From Maylandia zebra (lineage: Eukaryota > Chordata > Actinopteri > Cichliformes > Cichlidae): a stretch of 64,000 bases of DNA. Numbering within the stretch: position 1 is the stretch's first letter; the number at the start of each line of letters is the position of its first letter. The DNA lies in the NCBI RefSeq assembly GCF_041146795.1, contig NC_135187.1:5591556-5655555 (forward strand), written 5' to 3'. Below, piece by piece: positions 58,597 through 64,000 of this stretch. A program made the position numbers and the translations under genes. The notes under the pieces were generated by a model. The model saw only the letters and a list, made by a program, of their open reading frames with translations. It did no database searches and was not told the origin of the DNA.

Positions 58597-59886
58597 TAGT
58601 GATGGGCAGATGAAGCCCCATGAAGCACTGAAGCTTTTCATCCAATTGGTTCACCCCAACGCGAAGCTTCATGAAGCTTCATGTGCTCTAGCAGGACACC
58701 TACTGGACGTAAAAATAATAGCTGGCATGAATTTGAAGAGTGTGGCATTTTGCACACAGCCTGTAAATGTCAACAACAAAAGGAGTGTGTAAAACATGTA
58801 TATTGTAGTGATGGCAGTATACTGTGTATATTTATACTGGCAGTATGGGAAATGATTATTTGGAAATGCTTGAAATGGAAATGATCATTTACTGTGAGGT
58901 GAGGTGTGGTTGGGGTGTGGACAGTGGTTGTGCTTTTGTAACGTTGAGGTATGGACAGCTACACACTGAGGCTTTGAGCCTCAGTCCTGCCTGTTCACAT
59001 TTTATTCTGTAAAAACTAAATTTTCACTGCTTTTATGACCTTTTTAGTGGGGAGAACATAGCTAGGATTTAATGATTTAACAAATCTTTTAAATCCTTTG
59101 TCCTCCACAATGCTAAATGGCTGGGAGTCCTCAATCACCATGCTGACCAGGTCTTCATCTATTTGAGATTGTTCTCCTGAGGAAAGACAAAGCACAGATA
59201 TAAATATCACACACGTAACTTATAACAGTTGTATAATATTGTTATATCATTTAGTAACATTACTGCATCCTATATTATCATTGCATTTGATGGCTCACCT
59301 GGTCTTGCTCCACAATCGGTGTTCCTCTTATTCTCATGCAAAGCTCTGCAGTGCCTAAGCATGGATGAGGTGTTGTTGTTATATCCCAGCTCCCTGGCAC
59401 ATAGCAAACACTTCACCTTGTACAAAAGTCAAGACAGCTCAACATAAATTGTATTGCACCATCAGTATCATGAAAATACATCTTCTGTAGAAATTTACAT
59501 ACCTTGTTGGGAGGAATAAAATCAAAATGTTCCCACACAGGGGAGGACATCCTCCTCTTCTTAGCTGGCTCCATTCTCTCCTGACTTTCTCTCCTCACTC
59601 TCATAAACCTCCAAACGGTCTCCAAACTCTCTCTAACCGCAACTCTCCATCAAACACCCACATTTTGAATGAAGTCTGAGGGGTTTATATCGCTGTCATA
59701 TCTCGCGCAAAGTTCGAACCACTTCATGAACCAGTCACGTGGTACAGCCGGGCAGCGAGGCTTCGGACGTCATCATTTTCAGCTCCTCCCATAAATGAAG
59801 CAAGCCTCGATACGCGCTTCGCGGAAACGCCCCCTCCATTACTCGACACACGCTCCGAAGCCTCGATACAGAACGTCCCATCACTA
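58597..59886 (-). mobile_element. hAT transposon, internally deleted
   Basis: Ends TAGTGATGGG and CCCATCACTA with a perfect 8-bp duplication GTAATTAG (58589-58596, 59887-59894). 1290 bp. It keeps the first three exons of the transposase on the minus strand and lacks the catalytic core. Confidence 0.9.
59090..59574 (-). pseudogene. hAT transposase N-terminus with BED zinc finger
   Basis: Exon 59574-59503 (MEPAKKRRMSSPVWEHFDFI PPNK). Exon 59416-59299 is the BED finger (VKCLLCARELGYNNNTSSML, then RHCRALH, giving CxxC and HxxxxH). Exon 3 starts at 59176 (GEQSQIDEDLVSMVIEDSQP, then FKRFVKSLNPSYVLPTKK). Splice sites are all GT-AG and in phase. The RNase H-like core and dimerisation region are missing, so it could act only as a DNA-binding fragment. 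Confidence 0.8.
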
Positions 59887-60244
59887 GTAATTAGTTCATC
59901 ACAGTGGAAGCAGGTAGGGGTTCTCTGCCATTTTTGTTTTGATCATTTTCTCCTGTTTTTGGCTCGACAGGGAGCTCAGCCACTGTATTTTGTTTTCGGC
60001 TAGAGAGTTCTTGGTTTGATTTTTAGTTAAAGGGGGTGTTTTGTTTGTTGTTTTGGCCGGAAGACTCTGAAGATAAGCGCTTCCCTGTGTTCATTTTTAC
60101 TTCAGTAGTTTTCTGCAATAAATCATGTTTAATGACATGATTTATGTCCCCCCCCCCCTCACTTCAGTCAGCACTTCGTTTTTAAGTGGGGCATATTTTT
60201 TAAGTCTAAAAACTACAATATAAGCATTGATCTACTTAAATGGT

Positions 60245-60500
60245 TAGGTATCTTGGGACAGGGGAGCGGGACATCAACAAACAGACTGTAGCGATGTGGA
60301 CAGTGTACCAGTCAGTTGTGATGAAGAGAGAGCTGAGCATAAAAGCAAAGCTCTCAATTTACCAGTTGATCTATGTCCCTACCCTCACCTACCCTCATGA
60401 AAGAATGAGATCCCGAAAACAATTGGCGAAGGGTGGCTGTCCTCACCCTTAGAGATAGGGTGATGTGTTAGGTCATCGGGAAGGGGCTCAGAGTAGAGCT
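60245..60500 (+). mobile_element. Rex3-like (RTE) LINE fragment
   Basis: Resembles the 62262 copy: VYQSVVMKRELSIKAKLSIY, then YVPTLTYPHE; broken, with no tail. Confidence 0.6.
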
Positions 60501-60611
60501 GCTACTCATCCACATCCAAAGGAGCCAGACTATTGTCTTATAGTCTCATACTGTTGCTTCAGATTTTCAGTGTCTGCAACCACATTAGGTATGGAATCAG
60601 AACGATGCCAC

Positions 60612-60820
60612 CTTGAAACGAAACCGAAAAATGGATTGAAACCGAAAAAAAATATTGTAACTGAAATAAATGTACTGAAAAATCTTGTATTGAAACCGAA
60701 AAAAAAATTGATAGTGAAAAACAATTAATTGAAACTGTAATTTTTTTGTTTTCGCTTACAATTTTTTTTGTTTTCGGTTTCAATCCATTTTTCGGTTTCA
60801 AACCATTCAGTTTCACTCTG
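60612..60820. repeat. inverted repeat built of GAAACCGAAAAA words
   Basis: GAAACCGAAAAATGGATTGA (60616) mirrors TCAATCCATTTTTCGGTTTC (60778). Additional GAAACCGAAAA copies sit in the loop. An unclassified palindromic element of about 200 bp. Confidence 0.65.
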
Positions 60821-61200
60821 CTGGCACTGTTTTGGCGTCCGGGGGCGCGCTGGGGGGGCGGGGTTTCCGGCCCGCATGTATTTGCATACATTATAGAGGC
60901 CACTAGTGCTGACCAAGCTGCCATCTTTCTCTCTTCCCGTCTTTCAATGGCTGCTTCAATTTCAGCTTGAACCTCCAAACCGCAAGTAAGTAATCATTTT
61001 TTGTCATCTTTTCTTGCTGTCCCACTGGGCTGGACATTAGTTTAGTTTTTTTAGCTACATCTGGTGAAGTTGTGGTAAAATGCTGGTATTAGCCTATTCG
61101 TTGTAGCAAGCTAGCCTGAAGCTAATATTTGCTAAATTTAGGGACACCCGTGTCTCTGTAGGAGTTGGAGGCCGGTGTTCTAGGAGCGGATCTCAGGATC
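60821..61200. other. GC-rich block then AT-rich DNA
   Basis: A CG-rich patch (60835-60880) followed by DNA with no supported gene. A minus-strand frame EAAIERREERKMAAW (60900-60980) matches nothing known to me. Confidence 0.35.
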
Positions 61201-61208
61201 TCAACAGG

Positions 61209-62130
61209 CAGTGTTGGGCAGTAACATAATACCGGCATTACGTATTTAAAATACAAAATATGAGTAAATGTATCCGTTACAATTACTGTTCAATAGGTGA
61301 TATTGAGAATACAGTTAGTTTGTTGAAATAAATGGATTACATGGCGGTATTTACCTGTTTCATATGTTAGGCTATGGTCTCTCTATTTTTTGGTAATTCC
61401 ACGCCGGTGGAAACCCAAACAAAACATAAGAGCCTCTAAAAATTATTATACAAAAATGATTTAATATGAAGGCAATAGCAGAGTGTTACAGGCATCGCCC
61501 TAAACAATGTAGCCTCATGGGCAGTGTAGTCCGTGCTGCAGGGAGAATGGACTGCCATACCCGTTATGTGTCTGTGAGCAAGGAGGGAGAAAAAGGAAAA
61601 GTACAGCTGTCACGGAGCAGAAACGGGAGCTGGAAGCATGTAAATATATTAATAACCACTAAAGCCAAAAAGAGTGCCTGACGAGCCCAGCTGTAAGTAA
61701 GCTGTTAAGACTCGACTGTACACTGTGTTCGTGTTTTCCTCCGAAACAATAAGCAGCCTTTCAACGCCTCTCTGTCTCTCGCTAGCAAACTTGACCCAGA
61801 CAACAAAGTAAAGCTAGTTTCGAGCCCGACACGAACCGGACGTATTAGCCAGAGGTCCCTTTACTACGGTTCGGAGCCGCTGACCTGTTTTATATACGCG
61901 CTGAATAGTTTTCTACACGAGATCGCTGCAGCCTTACCTAATGTCCACTTACTGTTACTCATTTATATTAAGATTTTAACATCTAGTTGGTGTTGGTATG
62001 GCAAGTAGCCTTCAGTAATAGTAATAAATCACACAGCAATAGCACATTCATGTAGTTGTAAAGTATTCAGAATACATTACTTCTATAATCTTTGGTGGAA
62101 TACATTTTAAAATTAACCTTCCCAACACTG
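61209..62130. mobile_element. non-autonomous hAT element
   Basis: Starts CAGTGTTGGGCAGTAAC and ends CCTTCCCAACACTG, with a perfect 8-bp duplication TCAACAGG (61201-61208, 62131-62138). 922 bp with no transposase. Confidence 0.88.
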
Positions 62131-62244
62131 TCAACAGGTTAGCACCTCATACCACAGTGCAGCAAAGCAGTCTCATGAGCGCTGGGAAGGACGAGCCCAG
62201 AGCCCAAAACAGACAGTGCAGGAGATGACAAGGTTAGTAATTGT

Positions 62245-62892
62245 ATGGTGAAAATTATACTGGAGGAGTTCAAGTATCTCGGGGTCTTGTTCGCGAGTGA
62301 TGGGAGAAGGGAGCCGGAGATTGACAGAGGGATTGGGGCTGCAGCTGCTGTAATGCGGACGCTGCACCAGTCCGTCGTGGTGAAGAGGGAGCTGAGTGTA
62401 AAAGCGAAGCTCTCAATATACCGGTCGATCTACGTCCCTACCCTCACCTATGGCCACGAGCTGTGGGTAGTGACCGAAAGAACGAGATCGCGGATACAAG
62501 CGGCGGAAATGAGCTTCCTCCGGAGGGTGGCTGGCCTCTCCCTTAGAGATAGGGTGAGAAGTTCGGCCATCCGGGAGAGGCTCAGAGTAGAGCAGCTGCT
62601 GCTCCACATCGAAAGGAGTCAGCTGAGGTGGTTCGGGCATCTGACAAGGATGCCCCCTGGGCGCCTCCTGGGTGAGGTGTTCCAGGCATGTCCCACCGGG
62701 AGGAGGCCCCGGGGAAGACCCAGGACATGCTGGAGAGATTATATCTCTCGGCTGGCCTGGGAACGTCTTGGTATTCCCCCGGATAAGCTGGAGGAGGTGG
62801 CTGGGGAGAGGGAGGTCTGGGCCTCTTTGCTTAGGCTGCTGCCCCCGCGACCCGGCCTCGGATAAGCGGTTGAAGATGGATGGATGGATGGA
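62245..62892 (+). mobile_element. Rex3 (RTE-clade) LINE, 3' end
   Basis: The ORF2 C-terminal region is open for about 200 residues: EFKYLGVLFASDGRREPEID, VKRELSVKAKLSIYRSIYVP, QLRWFGHLTRMPPGRLLGEV, then WASLLRLLPPRPGLG and stop. It is followed by GGATAAGCGGTTGAAGATGG and a GATG repeat tail. 5'-truncated. Confidence 0.85.
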
Positions 62893-62974
62893 AAATTATA
62901 CTTTGTTATCTTGATTGGCAAAAGAAAAGTAAATACAAAATCTGCTTCTCACATATAGGGCATTTCCAAAACTT

Positions 62975-63130
62975 CAATTTCTTTCATTACAGCTGTCCTG
63001 TGCCAGAAGTTCTGTTGACCCACAGTGAGAGGCATCATTTCAGAAACACCAGGAAGACTGAAACTCAGCGCCAGGATCAAGCAGGGCTCGTGATCTTCAC
63101 CAGCAGCTCCCTCACAAGAAGGATAAACCC
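62975..63130 (+). repeat. low-copy repeat, copy 2 (mate at 37128-37275)
   Basis: Same acceptor-like run and CCTGTGCCAGAAGTTCTGTTGAC block as the copy near 37.1 kb. Confidence 0.45.
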
Positions 63131-63221
63131 AGCATTTCATGAACACTGATGGAGACCTTTGCTTTGTGTAATGTTAGAAGTACTCAGATAATCCTCAGAG
63201 GGTCTGGACTTTTACATAATA

Positions 63222-63640
63222 TAATAGAATAGAATTCAACTTTGTTGTCATTGCACATGCACAGGTACAGGGCAACGAAATGCAGTTTGCATCCATCCAG
63301 AAGTGCTTTAGCCATGATATAGATATATTACAATATATATTAGCAATAGTATAGATATGTAAGTATATTACAGAAATGGGTCTATTATGGTATGTTACAA
63401 TGTACACGGTATGAAGTATGTTGTGAATATTCTATAACTATAAGTATGTACAGGCTGTAGTGAGTATAAACTATGTACAGGATATAAATATGAAAAACTA
63501 TAGAAATCTGAGATATACAATTATACAGAAATGTGAACTATGCAAGTTATAAACAGTTGTAGGATTAAAAATCATTTGTACAGAATGATTATTTACACAG
63601 AACTATACAGTAGTGCAGTTAAGTAATAGCTATAAGCTAT
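63222..63640 (-). mobile_element. L2-type LINE 3' untranslated tail
   Basis: Close match to 14140-14560 (for example GGTACAGGGCAACGAAATGC); the same LINE family in the same orientation, without coding sequence. Confidence 0.75.
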
Positions 63641-64000
63641 AGTAATAGCTTTAAGTCCTGTAGAAAGTTAAATATGTTGTGCTCACTGGTTACTCTGGTA
63701 TGAATGACTCTGAATTACTTTATGATAAATAACACACTATTGTCAAAAAACAGTGAAAGAATTCCAGATCACAAGTTTTTAGTTCAAATACAAGTAACAA
63801 CCTTTGACTTTTAATCAGGTTTTATTTAATTGTGTCAGAGAAAACATCATGTGCTCTTCATGTAGCTGAGTACATTCAGTGTTTAAAACGGAAGTTGTGC
63901 AGGTCTGAGATCAGCAGTTTTCTGAAACACCAAACTGAGGTACTGTTAATGCTGATGTATAGTGACACAGTTACAGGGGTGATTAATCCTTTTGACTTTT
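63641..64000. other. AT-rich intergenic DNA
   Basis: Nothing recognised up to the window edge. Confidence 0.4.

Larger units (their letters stand above)
58302..60142 (+). mobile_element. possible LTR with a hAT inserted
   Basis: Starts TGTTATGG after TATGT and has an AATAAA near 60119, with TATGT again at 60143. Composition and length without the hAT (about 550 bp) fit a gypsy-like LTR, but the right end is not canonical. It interrupts the second copy of the local duplication. Confidence 0.35.

Overview
The window is eukaryotic and almost certainly from a ray-finned (teleost) fish. Introns are GT-AG, intergenic DNA is AT-rich, and CA, GT and ATT microsatellites are present. Teleost-typical mobile DNA is dense: a Rex3-like LINE with a GATG tail, L2/CR1-type LINEs, an RNase H-bearing I-type LINE, Tc1/mariner, hAT, PIF/Harbinger and piggyBac elements, and gypsy-like solo LTRs. 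A percomorph such as a cichlid is my guess from overall repeat flavour; it is not proven here.

Layout. 0-6.5 kb: a minus-strand OB-fold-like gene whose exon is split by a hAT element (801-6502, TSD ATATCCCA). The hAT carries a Harbinger element (2007-6467, TSD TAA), which carries a palindromic minisatellite and a MITE. 6.5-9.1 kb: a decayed DD41D mariner-type element cut by a solo LTR. 9-13.4 kb: mostly unassigned, with an orphan transmembrane exon (11.0 kb) and a Tx1/L1-type LINE relic. 13.4-23 kb: repeats, two head-to-head LINEs, and an I-type LINE cut by a nearly complete Tc1 element. 24-31.6 kb: the one clear host gene, a SAMD9/SAMD9L-like giant protein. Its 1592-codon main exon can be joined in phase to two upstream exons, the first resembling the N-terminal exon of fish NLR (NLRC3-like) proteins. 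32-44.9 kb: solo LTR, Penelope-like and LINE fragments, a hAT relic, a gag fragment, a piggyBac transposase ORF and a 374-bp tandem repeat. 44.9-55.2 kb: the most notable feature, described below. 55-64 kb: an orphan MHC/Ig-type signal-peptide exon, a local duplication, hAT, Rex3 and L2 fragments.

The 44.9-55.2 kb feature is one 10,253-bp DNA transposon (44906-55158) with a perfect 6-bp target duplication (GGGTAA), TAC...GTA termini and inverted arms of about 2.05 and 2.41 kb. Between the arms are two convergent genes: a HECT-domain ubiquitin-ligase-like protein (+) and a DDE integrase-type transposase (-, two exons, 384 aa). Both arms carry the same promoter-side sequence, the same two exons of a small SAM-like domain, a trapped LINE fragment and a 20-bp EcoRI-palindrome minisatellite. 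On the left the SAM-like exons run in frame into the HECT protein, apart from one TGA. On the right the open SAM-like frame ends 17 nt before the transposase ATG. The 6-bp TSD, TAY/RTA termini and IS3-like integrase fit the superfamily I remember as IS3EU. The HECT cargo and the coding inverted arms make it the best candidate for an under-described system.

Apart from the SAMD9L-like gene and the pieces of an OB-fold gene and MHC/Ig-type genes, I see no other host gene. No tRNA, rRNA or CRISPR was recognised.
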